A stretch of DNA of 64,000 nt from NCBI GenBank assembly GCA_021521415.1, contig JAIQDT010002844.1:186001-250000 (forward strand). Direction: 5' to 3'. This document shows positions 33,646-45,885 of the stretch, piece after piece; position 1 is the first letter of the stretch; every line of letters begins with the position of its first letter. The translations under genes and the position numbers were made by a program. The notes under the pieces are model-generated. The model did no database searches and was not told the DNA's origin. It was given only the letters and a program-made list of their open reading frames with translations. The DNA is from Bidens hawaiensis. Its lineage: Eukaryota > Streptophyta > Magnoliopsida > Asterales > Asteraceae.

Positions 33646-34830
33646 TAAATTCGAGAGAAATAAGCATCCTACATGCTTAGACTCGAACAGAGAATGGAAC
33701 TTAAGGAAGAAAAGAAGGAAGATGCCAGTCCGAGAATACCATGTGTCGCTCAAGCAAGCTCGAGAACTGTAAAGTAAATCATTGTAAAGATTTGAGAATG
33801 TATGTATATGCATGTTAGATGAAAGTGTAAGAATGTATAATGTTAGCTTAATCGCTAGAGAAGAATGTGTGTATGTTAGCTTACTTGCTAAAGAAGAAGG
33901 TGTGTATGCTAGCTTAAATGCTAGGGATAAGAGTGTAGGTTATTTGTATGCTTGCATGATTGAGCGGTAGAAACTAGCACAAGTGAAATCATAAAGAGAA
34001 GTATGTAGGACCTGAGAAGTAATGTAAAGAGTTAATTACACTTGGCCATTGTCATTAACTACTTACCTTACAAATCATGTGCTAAATAATTCCTGGAGTG
34101 ATAATGTTTGTGTTTCCTTAGAAGAAAAGATAGGACGAATGTTGCAAAGAGACGAGCATGATGACGTCGTACTGGATGTTGTGGTAGGACATGAGCCACC
34201 CTGACACCTTTTGAAGAAATGTGTGACAACATTATATACGAAAGAAGTAGAATTCCAACCGAAGGAAGTAATGAAGACGGATCACACTTGGAGCTTGTAG
34301 CCAAAAACGTTACGGGAGTTGCTCGATTGTTTCGCATTTCAATGCCAACAACGCTCGCGGAAGCATTTAAAGGCTACCCAGATTGGGAATCCAAGTGGAA
34401 GCAACATGAAGGAAACTGAGACAAGTCAAGTGAAATAAGCTAAACATGTAGTATACATGCAATAGTTGACTCTATAACGGAACTTGTTGGGATCGTGAGT
34501 GATGAATCGAATGTTGAGAAGGTAGAAATGATCGAGAATTACGGGTGACTGTCAAGGAATCCAAATTGAAAAGGCATAAAAAGATGAGGCTACGTGGTGT
34601 AGCGAGTGTGAAAGAAGAACACTAGGAAGAATGTTGTTATGTACGTGAGACTGTTATGAAGAAACCACTAGTGGTACTTTAGTTAAAATCTCGTGAGTGG
34701 TTAAGAATTGTAAAATAGAACTAGAGGGACGTGATTTCCTTGCTACTAGTTATGTTATGGTCTTAAGAGGGCTTGACGCAGTTGGGAATGGATTAGCTGT
34801 CTGAGTTTAAGGCTCAGATAGTCTGTAAGA
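33646..34830 (+). pseudogene. Degraded gag-side region of family B
   Basis: No frame above 66 codons. A stretch at 34219-34419 (ARLFRISMPTTLAEAFKGYP) is the longest but I do not recognise a gag domain in it. Placement after the primer site makes it the former gag region. Confidence 0.45.
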
Positions 34831-34835
34831 GTGAA

Positions 34836-36310
34836 TTGTTAAGATTAAAATCTTTGGATGGTGGTTCGACGACGGTGTACGGTGATAAAGAAAGTTTAGG
34901 GCTTAACGTCATTTTGATGATAAAAGCCGAAGGTTTGATAAGGCAAGGATGCAGTGCCTACTTGGCGTATGTTGTCAAGGTTACGGCCGAGACAAAAGAA
35001 TTGAAAGATGTTCCTATAGTTCGTGACTATCTAGAAGTGTTCCCAGATTACCTTCCAGGGTTACCACCAGAACGAGAGGTAGAATTTCAGATTGAGCTAA
35101 TACCAAGAGCATAGCCCGTCGCGAAAGCGCCTTACCGTCTGGCGCCATCCGAGATGAAAGAGTTAATATCCCAACTTCAAGACTCCTCAATAAAAGTTTT
35201 ATAAGATCGAGTGTTTTCCTAGTGGGGTGCACCGGTGATGTTCGTGAAGAAGAAAGACGGAAGTATGAGAATGTGTATAGATAACCGCGAGTGGATAAGC
35301 TTACGGTGAAGAATAGATATTTGTTGCCATAGATTGACGATGTTTGATTTGTTACAAGACGCTAGTTGGTTCTCCCGAATAGATCTCAAGATCTGGTGAT
35401 CATCAGTTTAAGGTGAAAGAGGCAGACAGCATTTCGAATGCGATATGGACATACAAGTTTTTCATGATGTCGTTTAGATTGACGAATGCTCTGGCAGCAT
35501 TTATGGTTATGATGGATAGGGTACGCCGTCCGATGTTGGACAAATCTGCCGTTGCCCTCATTGACGATAATTTTGATTTATTCAAGGAATAAGTCCGACC
35601 TTGATGGTCACTTGAGAAAAGTGTGAGACATGAAGAAAGGGAAACTGTATGTTAAGTTTCCAAAGTGTACCAACTATACTAATCACAAGAGTTTGAAGTA
35701 CTTCTTCAAGCAGTAAGAACTGAATAGGAGGCAAAGAAGATGGTTAGGGTTGACAAAGGATTTGGATTGTAAAATCAAGTATTATCCTGGTTAGGCCAAT
35801 GTGGTCGCTGACACAGTAACCCATAAAGGTTAAGAAGTTATCGCTACAATTAAGTCGTATAATTTAGTTCGCACTTCAGATTTCATGAGCAAGACTTGCG
35901 AGGTGCAGTAAAAGTTATACAGGATGAGAGCAAGATAAAAAAAAAAAGAAGGAATGAATATTTGGGTTACACCAAGATGTGTAAAAGGATTACCGGTGGC
36001 CGGGTATGAAGGACAAAGTGATAGGATATGTTAGTAAGTGTTGACCTGCTCGCAAGTCAAGGAAGAGCGAAGCCGTATGGAAAGATACAACCATTAGAAA
36101 CACCAGAATGGAGATGAGAACACATCACCATGGATTTCATATAGCGTACAGCTAGAAACCATGATACCATATGTGTGATTGTGGACCGTTTGAAGGAAGG
36201 TGCTCAGTGTATACCAATACGAGAAGCTATCTCGTCGAACATGTTAGTTAGAGTATACGTCAGCAAGGAGGCGGTAAGCCATAGAGTGTCGTTATCAATT
36301 GCATCGGACG
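34836..36310 (+). pseudogene. pol: Gypsy pol remnant: reverse transcriptase, RNase H, integrase
   Basis: Recognisable pieces in order: the linker and reverse transcriptase entry (VRDYLEVFPDYLPGLPPERE, 35018-35077), the next reverse transcriptase block (WGAPVMFVKKKDGSMRMCID near 35222-35283), an RNase H tail near 35680-35830 (LKYFFKQ; KIKYYPG) and integrase core traces (VIVDRLKEGAQCIPIREA near 36178-36232). Stops and frameshifts are frequent, so nothing can be translated across domains. The polymerase YxDD box is not readable. Confidence 0.8.
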
Positions 36311-37500
36311 AAGATACTCGGTTTACATGGAGGTTGTGAAAGGAAAGATGTTGGTTACACTGAAGGTAGATACTGAAGGTAAAACCTCTAAGTAGAAGTC
36401 GATTAAAGATGAGTTCATGGTATGTGACACTATGGGAGGACAAGATACCTGGCCTACACAGATAAGAACAACCGCAAGTGTTATGAAGGTGGAACAAGCA
36501 GAAACACATCAAGAAGATGCAATAAAACTAAGGACGGAAGATGTAAAGACATGTAAGGAAGGCGTAGGGATGGTTTAGAATTATGTTTATCTATGGGATT
36601 ATGTCATACCTGATACACATGCAACTCATGGAGAAGGCAGATCCATTGGTTTAGGCTTATGAATTGAGTCTTAAAACGAATGACTAGTGTTGTGACTGAT
36701 AATCCTGTGATCATGAGTGAGAAGTCATCTAGAATGGTAACGATAGAATAGTATTATAAAGGTCCATATAAATGTCAAGACATGCCTGGAAAGGAAGTTG
36801 GTTAAGGTAAATAGTTATGATATATCTGGAAAACCTGATATGCAGCAGACAACAATTGGTTCATAGGACAACACGATACTTGATTAGTCAATAAATGGAA
36901 TATGCGTCAACATGGACTTCATGATCAAGCTACCTTGGAAAGCTATAACTCATGAACCCTATGTCTTAGTAATGAGCTACAAGTGGAAGGAGAATTAAAT
37001 GGTGATTTAAGAAGTTTTTTGTCAAATTATGTCACGATTGTGCTCAAGGATTGTATGAGGTATTCTAACTTAAGGATAGACAAAGGGATTTCAGGGAGAA
37101 ATCCTTAAGGAGAAACTGAAAAGGGTTTCGTTTTATGGAATTAATATGCTTTGAGCGTGTTGCAAATCAGTATATTTGCTAAAAGATGTGACTGGGCAGA
37201 AGGGTCATTTAGTGCGAAGTGCTATGATAGTAGGTGTAGTGTTTCTATATGAGGGGAAAGCAAGAAAAGCATGCTTAAGGAAATGATGCGGACTTGATAA
37301 GTCTAGAGAAGGAAGTATACCATCAAGGACTTCATGGACAATCTACCAAAGACAGCAAAAAAAAAACGCATGAGCATCACTCAATGATTGTATGACAAAG
37401 GACAAACCGATAAACAAGGAAACTAATGTGGCTCAGAAAAGTATAAGAATACAGGAGGTATTCCTTTTATAAGGACTAAGCAGGTTTTGAGGACGAAACC
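36311..37500 (+). other. Degraded 3' internal region of family B
   Basis: No frame and no recognised domain. It ends in GAGGACGAAACCTCTTATAA near 37479-37498, which resembles the start of the 3' terminal stretch preceding gypsy LTRs. Confidence 0.5.
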
Positions 37501-37520
37501 TCTTATAAGGTGGGTAGACT
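37501..37520 (+). other. Degenerate polypurine tract of family B
   Basis: TCTTATAAGGTGGGTAGACT directly before the 3' LTR; purine-rich but interrupted. Confidence 0.5.
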
Positions 37521-38645
37521 TGTAACATCCTAAGTATCATGAGATGTTCGAACGGATCGAGGTTGAATGGATTATAAAGGTTACACGTAGTTATCTAAAG
37601 TACGAGGGGGTAAAGTGTTATTAGGTCAAAAGTTAAACATGGAACCCTACCCACTTCCTATAAATAGAGCCATCATCTTATGTTACTACCTTATCACCTC
37701 CAACCTCATTCTTCACCCAAAATCCCGTTTTTTTTAGAGAGCAACCCACAAAGATCCGGAGCTTCCTAGAGATCTAGCTGTCAGATCGGTCTCAAATTTT
37801 AACTGCGTGTTCATAAGATATAAACGAAGATTTCCACTGGCCGGATCATGGATCAGAGTCGGGAAGCACGGTTTTTATTAGCAAACCTGTAACAGTGGGA
37901 AATGTAGTTTTCCGGCGACGGTGGCGACGGATTCCGGCGGCAGCAGCTGGCGGCGCTGGTAGAGCTCGGCGACCTGGTCGCGTGGCCACTTGAATCACTC
38001 AATTCCGATTTCGTTTGATATGGTTTTGGTCTATTCGAGTGATTTCGAACATAAACCTCAAATGTGCGTTTTTATTAAAAATATTTACTTTTCGTGTACG
38101 GATTTGCATGAAACTTGGTAGGATGATGGATTGGGCCACGATAAGAGATAAAGTAATGAACTTTTAGTAAATGGGTTAGTTGGTTCGGTTCGGGTAAAAC
38201 GAGTAGCTTTTAGTTCGTTAAAAGAATGGGTAAACGAAGTCGGTTTTGCACGAAAATTGAGGGGAAAGTGAACTCGGGTCTTAACGAAGGACCTCGGAAG
38301 GCTTTAAAAAGGTAAAAATGAAGAAAAATAGATTCTGATCGCACGATACAGAATCGCATCGCATAGTCATGCGATGCGAATTGTTTTCCGTGTATCGCAT
38401 CGCATGGTTATGCGATGCGAAATGTTTTCATGCGATGCGAAATGGTTTCATGCGAAGCGAAAAAGTCATGTGAAGAGAAACGCTCCCATGCGAAGCGAAA
38501 TTCCTTCCATGCGAAATTAATCATGCGAAATTTAGATGTGAGAAGTAGGATTTCTAGATATTTGATAGTCGTGCCTTGTTACACAGTGTGCCGTGCACAG
38601 TTAAGGAAGGGCATTACCATTAACGGCGAGAGAAACCGACTTCAA

Positions 38646-39399
38646 GTGAGTTCTAGCCCCTATATATGTTATGTTTTTGGGGCTGTGTGCATACTCCTAT
38701 GTAGTAGATAATACACTTACTTGATTGGTAAGGGTATGATTGTGTATTGAATGTATTGTTATATAATGATTGTATGAATGAGTACGTATATGTATTTATA
38801 ACTAGAAGATATGTAAAGTATGCACGCATGATAAAGGTATGGTTACTCGAGACAGAAGGGACCAGACCCTCATAATATCTGAGATGATAGGGACCAGACC
38901 CTCATAATATCTGTGATGTTAGGGACCAGACCCTTATAATATCTGTGATGTTAGAGACCAAACCCTTATAATATCTGAGATGATAGGGACCAGACCCTCA
39001 TAATATCTGTGATGTTACAGTCCAGACCCTTATAATATCTGTGATGTTAGGGGCCAGACCCTTATAATATCTGTGATGTTAGGGGCCAGACCCTTAAAAT
39101 ATCTGTGATATTAGGGACCAGACCCTCATAATATCTGTGATGTTAGGGACCAGACCCTTATAATATATGTGATGTTAGGGACTAGACCCTTATAATGTAT
39201 GTGATGTTTAAGATATAATAGCTTATGGTATACCATAGGGTTTCATGAAAGAAAGTATGTATGCATGTATATAAAGTATGTATGAAAGAAGTATTAGCAA
39301 GTAAGGAACGAATACGTATGAGTAAGAATATGAATGTAATGAATGTTAATTGATTACCTAGAACTCACTCAGCGTAGTTGACTTTTAGTATGCACGCAG
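38646..39399 (+). other. Predicted LTR intron, family B 3' LTR (754 bp)
   Basis: The donor is GTGAGTTCTAG at 38646. The acceptor block is GTAGTTGACTTTTAGTATGC then ACGCAG ending at 39399, with a branch-like TTGAC. CTAGAACTCAC at 39358-39368 is the exact 11-base complement of the donor sequence. Confidence 0.55.
38863..39211 (+). repeat. 32-bp minisatellite, 11 copies, family-B 3' LTR
   Basis: Same unit as 32903-33158 but with eleven copies and several point variants (GGGGCCAGACCC, AGAGACCAAACCC). Confidence 0.95.
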
Positions 39400-39662
39400 G
39401 TAAATAGGTTAAAGGAGCTGGCTTGAGGATGGCACATGGTAGGGACCGGAAGACTGGCATCTCGGGGAAGAAATGTTATGAAATATGATGTTATGTTAAG
39501 ACAATTCAACTTTTGTTAAGACAAGATTTTGTTGTTTTGTAATATGATGGTTGATGTTTTAGTATTCCGCGAAAGTTTTAATTAACTCTGATATTTAGAA
39601 CTGTGTTTATAAGTAAATCCAACATCAAAGTAGGGCTTCCGGGAACGGGGCCTTACATCCAC

Positions 39663-41100
39663 CATGCCCTTATCATGCTGCATTTGTCCCGTCTTTCAAA
39701 ATCATTCCAGGTTTCGAGTTACTACACACAACGTACTTATTATTTCTTCCATGCGAAGACTTGGATAATTACCTGTCGACCCATTATTCCTTTATCGTCG
39801 AATGGTCCACATAATCCGTCCCATTGTGTGGGTTTTAAGATGAAACAATTTCTTATATGAAATCTTTTAAATAAACTATAAGGATTGAAAATAACGAGAA
39901 TACATAACCAAGTCCTTGAGGTCAAGGACATGCGAAACCTTACGTCGAAATAAATGAAATTATTGAGGCTTAAATGAAATAAACGATGTTATTAATCTTT
40001 CAACAAAATTGGTGGGACTCTTGAATAGCACAAAATAACTAGAATAACTTATGAAAAACTTTATCGCGAAATTTTAACGAAACAATGAAGTCAAGAATTG
40101 CATAATAGCGTCAGGCTAACAAAATATAAATGTATAAGTTGGTAAGACATTGGGTTCGAGAATAGTGAACGAAACTTTAATATAACGTAGATTAAGTTCT
40201 TGGATACGTAAAACAAATGAAAGTTTCAAACAAAATATCATTATGGGTAAGGCAACATTGAGATTACTAACAAAAAAATTGAAATTTCGAGATCAAAGTA
40301 AAACATGGGTCTCAAATTGGTAAAACATCGAGATCACGAACATAATAAGTAATAGAAATTTCAAGATCAAAGTAAGACGTTAGTCCCAATTTGATGAAAC
40401 ATTGAAATCGAGAAAAAAATAATTAATTGAAACTTCGAACCCAAGTAAGCCTTTAGTCTTATTCGATGAAACAAGGATTATAAGGTAATTCAATGAAAGG
40501 TTGTGCGATAAAAACCGAACAAATAATAAAATAATTCGTATAATAAATACTTATAAACTTAGCATGTGCATGGTCCCAATTTCAACTAAAACGATTTTGG
40601 TTAGGGTAAATCGGTTATAGACCACGAGACTGAAGTAACAAAAATAAGCTGATGCAACTATGAAGGATGTATGAAAATATCTAATTAACGAATAACCAAA
40701 CTCAGTGTTAAATTCGTAAACGATCTTCAAAAGAAATCGATACATGAAAGTTATTTCGATAATGTATAAACGGAATAATATACATAAGAATATGTTTATA
40801 TGAAGAAGAAAGGAAGGGAAAACAAAAAGGTAGCTTGCAATGCTTATCTTCTCGAAGATGGGTTGCGATATGAAAATTATTATGGGGGCGGTAGTTTGAT
40901 TTCTTAATCCGAACTCGTTGGTGTTGGAAAAGAAAGGAAAAGAAATGATCATTTGAGATTCGTTCAAGTTTGTGAAAATCAATTGTAATAATGTGATGCT
41001 TTTGTAACTCAAGGAAAAATAATGATTTGCCAGAACATTTATTAAGTACTAAGGTTTGCGAAACTTTATAAAACCCTTTGGGTAAGAAGAAATGAAAGGT
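39663..41100. other. Unassigned AT-rich sequence with degenerate tandem repeats
   Basis: Right flank of the family-B element. At 40197-40495 about four degenerate ~73-bp units share GAAATTTC.AGATCAAAGTAA and GATGAAACATTGA-like pieces. A 153-codon minus-strand frame (40551-41012) is AT-driven and not believed. Otherwise no signal. Confidence 0.45.
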
Positions 41101-41560
41101 AGGTTTTGTCAGTGATTAAAGGGAAAGGTCAGCTGGAGCGAAAACCAGCCTACTCTTAGAAAGAAGACTCTTTTTCTTTAGTTAGTACCGACCGTAAGAC
41201 CCTTTATAAGTAAGGGGAATCAAAGGCCGGGGAAAGTTTATTGGCAACAGGGAACCCTTTCTCACCCAGTCCTACCTACCCTATGTATTCGAGGGGGCTG
41301 GAACCGAAAAAGACCTGATCTCTTTCTTAAAAGAATGCCTCTTTTCGAACTTTCTGATAGTTAGTAGTACCTAGCCAAACCAAAGGCTGGAAAGAGCGTT
41401 TAGACTACTTATACCCCTCACTGGGAATCAAAGAAAGGAGAGGATAGGACGTTTCATGTCCGCGAATCGTATTCATGTCCGACCCCCTTCTCTGTTGGCG
41501 AATCGACTTCAGCTCCTGTACTTCTTTCCTTAGGGCCGTCTAAAAAGTATTAAGTTCGTA
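41101..41560. other. Possible mitochondrial DNA insertion (NUMT)
   Basis: A block clearly richer in GC than its AT-rich neighbours, with short AAAGAAAG/CTTTCTTT pieces, no transposon trait and the general look of plant mitochondrial spacer DNA (GGAATCAAAGGCCGGGG, CTCACTGGGAATCAAAG). I cannot name a gene in it, so the call is weak. Confidence 0.35.
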
Positions 41561-42186
41561 AAACTTCATATTTGAAGGCCTTTCCTCTGCATAAAAAAAA
41601 CTTGAATTAGATCTACGAAATGATCGACTCAAATAGATGGTCACCATAAGCTATTTCTTTTCCTCCTCTTCTATGTAAAAGATTTTCAGTCGGGTTGTGT
41701 CTTACGAAAACATTATGGAGGATCCTCAAATATAACCGTTATAGTGAGTATATTATATTAACGGGACTCACGGACTTAACAAGTATGAAGAAACTGATTA
41801 TTGAGTGAAAGGTGATAAGAGTAATTTATAATAAATTTTATCTAATTCTCTTTAACGAGGTCCGAGTAAACTTAGTCGGCTCGGATAACTAGCGTGAAAA
41901 TGCGGAACCTGGACCTTTCAACTGGTTCATCAGACCCGCTAGATCTGAACCCAACTGGAGCGGTCGAACAGCTCCGAACCCGCTGTCACAAGCGACCGGA
42001 TTTGAAACCTGTATGCGATTCAGACCAAACCTCTACGCGAACCTAACTGAACCAGTTCTGGACCTCTTATGCGACCCGGATTGGAAGTTTCCGGTGTGCG
42101 AAGTGGGTGTGAAGCGAGATCTCGTGTAACGCGAGATTTTGTGCGACACGAAATTTCTGTGCGACGCTAGATTCCGTGAGACGCGA
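41561..42186 (+). mobile_element. Old gypsy LTR, family C, left part
   Basis: The GCGA-rich array from about 42060 (GCGAGATCTCG, GCGACACGAAAT) continues after the nested family-A LTR at 46915, so both belong to one interrupted LTR. Its 5' end was not found; anything left of about 41900 is a guess. Confidence 0.45.
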
Positions 42187-43184
42187 TGTAACATTCGTTA
42201 CTTTTCAAACTCGAAAACCTGACCCGTTTGAATTTTCGGATTTTTTTTCAAGTATTTATATACATATATGTATTATTAAAATCCCAAGATTTGTTTGATG
42301 TTCGTAAATGTTTCCGACTCGGTTTCTTGTTCAATGTATTTTTTGTTCATTGTTTATATTCCCGACGTTTGATGTTCAATGTGCGTTCGAATATTATTTC
42401 ATAGATTCGTTTACAAAATCTCGAACTTATCGTCAATCAACTTTCGGGTTAAATACATAAATATCAAAAAGTCCTAATTATAAATCATGAAAATATAAAT
42501 AAACTCTATTTTAATAGATCAAGGGTTACTTCTGTAAATTATATTATCAATTAAAGTATAAAGAGTTTATAACTTCAGGGACTGATTATGTAACATTATT
42601 AAATATTAAAAAAAAACCTACAGCAGCCCCCACCCCTTCCCTTTCCTTGGTTTTCCGGCGAGTTCGCCGGGGGCGGCGTTGGTTTCCGGCGAGCCTCCAA
42701 ACAACCCCCAAATCTCGCAATTGACCAAGATAATAATGGTAATGGCTTTAGTCTTCGTCGTTGAACGTTAATCAATATATTAATTAGATTATAACATCCT
42801 ATAACCGTCCATTGTGACCCGTAATCGTCGCCGGAATTTATGAAAATTCATTAACGCTCAATTAAAGCAATACGCTCCAATTTCAAACCCTAAACCATTA
42901 TCTAAACTCGCTCACAACCTCTAAATTCACTAATAAACGCTGTGTAATCGGTATTGAATCCTCAAAACCTGTCTTCGGCCAAGTCCCGGTTAACCTTCAA
43001 TCCGTTATATTAGCAAGTAATTTTACATGTATTATTGCAGTTTCTAGCCGTACATCAAAACCCCCAAGCTAATTCTATCAGATATGGAATGATTTAAAAG
43101 GATTTCAATCTAGGGTTTATGAGGATGAAGATGAATAGTTAGGTTAGTATATATTGTTTTGTTTCTAATCTTAAACTAAAAACA

Positions 43185-43262
43185 TCACCTAGTTCACTGG
43201 TTAAGTCACTACTCGTAACCTGGAGGACCAGGGTTCGAACCCGGGTCATAACATTTCTTTTT
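43185..43262 (+). other. tRNA-like sequence with Pol III boxes, family A copy 2
   Basis: Box A TAGTTCACTGGTTAAGTC (43190-43207), a Met-tRNA-like middle (CTCGTAACCTGGAGG), box B GGTTCGAACCC (43232-43242) and a T-rich stop-like run at 43256-43262. Copy 1 has a related unit at the corresponding place, so it predates the split of the two copies. Confidence 0.6.
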
Positions 43263-43755
43263 GTTATTTTATTTTCATTAAACCTTTTTCTATCTAAATC
43301 AAAATAAATTATTTAAAAATCAAAATAAATCAATTAAAATTATTTTTTTTAAACTGAATAAAGTTTTATAAATTATAATTTATCATTTTCAACTAAAACC
43401 CAACTACCATATTTCGTTAAAAACCAATAAAAACTAAATCATATTTTCGTTACATTAGTAACTTTAAATCGTTAAACTTGAAGTTTATAAATTTCATCAC
43501 GTTAGATTTAATTCATTAATTTTCATTCTTAAACTCGTTAAACTATATTAAGTTAGCATTAACTCGTAAACTTTGATGCGGTAATGTTAATTCGTAAAGC
43601 TCAACTCGATAACTTTAAACTCGTTAGATTTGTTTCATCTGATAACTTTAATTCAACAACTTAATCATATTCGTTCAAGATAAACGTTACCAATTAAAAA
43701 TCCGTGCTTCATATTCTCCCATATTAATATTAGACTGTTAATTAAATAATATAAA

Positions 43756-43786
<31 letters not shown>

Positions 43787-44570
43787 TAAATCGATAAAAT
43801 CCGTTAAAGTTTAAATATAATATTATAATGCCCATAAAATATATCAATATCCCTTTTAACTAAATTATTAAATAACTTTAATAATCCCGTTAGTTAGTCT
43901 TTAAATTTGTGTATTTATTTTCATTTGTAGTTCGAGAGGTTCTATCGTTTTGGATCCTTTAACGCATTTTCGGTTGCTTCGGTTTCGTGCATTCGGTTGA
44001 TATTGAAATGTTTATCTTCGATTTCAAGGTGAGTTTTTCACCACCCCTTTTTAATGTTTTAATGTTTTGGGGTAGCATATGTATCCTTATAAAAATTCAA
44101 GCATTGTTTCTTCTATTACAAAACTATAATTCGTATATGGACTTGTGTGTTACTTGTATTACTTGCACGAATATTACTTGAACGATTGGGAAGCCTCATT
44201 AAGTATGATCATACGGCCTCCCTTTACACTCCGATCCATTTGTATCAAGTGGAAAAGGGCCTCATTATCCGAGTACGTTGGTTGTTACCAACTGGAAAGG
44301 ACCTTACTGTAAGGCCCCATTCTCGGTAACCCTACTTTGGTGTTGGATTTACTCATAAACAAAATTCTAAAATCAGAGTTAATTGAAAACTTCGTGGAAT
44401 AATTAAAAACTTCAAACATTACATTCCAAAACATTCATTATTGTCTTAACATACAAATTGTCTTTTCATAAGTAATTAATAAAAACAATCATAACACTTC
44501 ATCATGGATGCCAGTCTCTTCAGTCCATGCCATGTATCTCTTCTTAAGCCAGCTGCCTCAATCTATTTGT

Positions 44571-45367
44571 CTGCAAGCATACTAAAAGTCAGCTACGCTG
44601 AATGAGGTCTAGTTAATCATTTAACATACAATACATTCATGCCCTTACTCATACGCATCCGAAGATGCGTATTCATACCTTATTTACTCTTACTTCTTTC
44701 ATACAAACTTTATATACATGCACACGCGCTTACAAACTTTCTTTCATAAGGCCTTGTAATTTACCATAAGCTATTCTATCTCTACCATCACAGATATTAT
44801 TAGGGTCTGGTCCCTTCTGTCTCAGATATATTTAGGGTCTGGTCCCTTCTGTCTCAGATATTATCAGGGTCTGGTCCCTTCTGTCTCAGATATTATCAGG
44901 GTCTGGTCCCTTCTGTCTCAGATATTATCAGGGTCTGGTCCCTTCTGTCTCATATATTATTAGGGTCTGGTCCCTTCTGTCTCAGATATTATCAGGGTCT
45001 GGTCCCTTCTGTCTCAGATATTATCAGGGTCTGGTCCCTTCTATCTCAGATATTATCAGGGTCTGGTCCCTTCTGTCTCAGATATTATTAAGGTCTGGTC
45101 CCTTTGTCTCCAATAACCGTACATGTCACGTCACTCGATCATACATTCATTTTCATTTATGCATACTTTACATATCTTCTGGTCATGTGCATACGTATAT
45201 GTACATATTCATTCGTATAAACAATCTATACTAACAATCAATACTTAGTCATACATATAACATACATATCATACACTTACCACTTAAGTTAAGTGTATTA
45301 ACAACTATCACAAAGGAGTATGCATGCAGCCCCAAAAACATAACGGATAAAGGGGCTAGAATCTCAC
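44571..45367 (-). other. Predicted LTR intron, family-B solo LTR (797 bp)
   Basis: Minus strand: donor CTTCAG|GTGAGATTCTAG at 45367, branch-like TAGCTGAC, acceptor ATGCTTGCAG ending at 44571. The complementary partner is partly mutated. Confidence 0.5.
44790..45112 (-). repeat. 32-bp minisatellite, 10 copies, family-B solo LTR
   Basis: Ten copies of AGGGTCTGGTCCCTTCTGTC + TCAGATATTATC, the reverse complement of the family-B unit but more uniform internally than in the full-length element. Confidence 0.95.
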
Positions 45368-45642
45368 CTGAAGTCGGTTTTTCTCGCCGTTAATAGTAAT
45401 GCCCTTCTTTAGCTGTGCACGGCTAACTGTATAACGCATTACGAGTGTCAAATATCCATTACTACTACTTCTTATATCTAAGTCAATGACACCCTCAACT
45501 CACGGGGGTCCGGGGGCAGCGCCCCTGGTAGCGGGGTCTAGGGGCAGCAGCCCCTAGCAGGGTCCAAGGGGCAGCGCCCCTGGCTGGGGTTGAGCTGGAA
45601 GAATTTTATAAAATGCATCAGAAAATGAATTTTAAAAAATTT

Positions 45643-45885
45643 TGCATGGAAGAATTTCGCTTCGCATGGGACTGTTTCGCTTCGCATGGAAGCGTTTCGT
45701 TTCGCATGAAACTGTTTCGCTTCGCATGGAAGCGTTTCGCTTAGCATGAAACTGTTTCGCTTTGCATGGAAGCGTTTCGCTTCGCATGAAACTGTTTCGC
45801 TTCGCATGGAAGCGTTTCGCTTCGCATGGCTAAGCGAAGCGAAATGCCTGTTTCGCTTCTTATGGCTGAGCGAAGCGAAATGCCT
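45643..45885 (-). repeat. GCGAAGCGAAA array, family-B solo LTR
   Basis: About ten copies of TTTCGCTTCGCATG (reverse complement CATGCGAAGCGAAA), about 20-base spacing, in the presumed first exon upstream of the intron donor. Related arrays occur at 32360-32560, 38340-38530, 42060-42186 and 46915-47080. Confidence 0.9.

Larger units (their letters stand above)
31554..39657 (+). mobile_element. Full-length, decayed Ty3/gypsy retrotransposon, family B (8.1 kb)
   Basis: Two LTRs (31554-33630 and 37521-39657), TG...CA ends, a primer site after the 5' LTR, degraded pol and flanking TCCAC (31549-31553, 39658-39662). The LTRs differ by substitutions, by an indel near 31860/37830 and in repeat number (8 against 11 copies of a 32-bp unit), so the insertion is old. 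Reverse transcriptase and integrase traces identify it as gypsy; no lineage-specific chromodomain is readable. Confidence 0.92.
37521..39657 (+). repeat. 3' LTR of gypsy family B
   Basis: 2137 bp. TATA box at 37659-37666, GCGATGCGAAA array 38340-38530, predicted intron 38646-39399, and an 11-copy minisatellite inside it. Confidence 0.9.

Noticed and set aside
40551..41012. 153-codon hydrophobic minus-strand frame
   Set aside because: AT-rich sequence yields Ile/Phe/Leu-rich frames by chance; no promoter, no recognised motif, and degenerate repeats lie immediately next to it.
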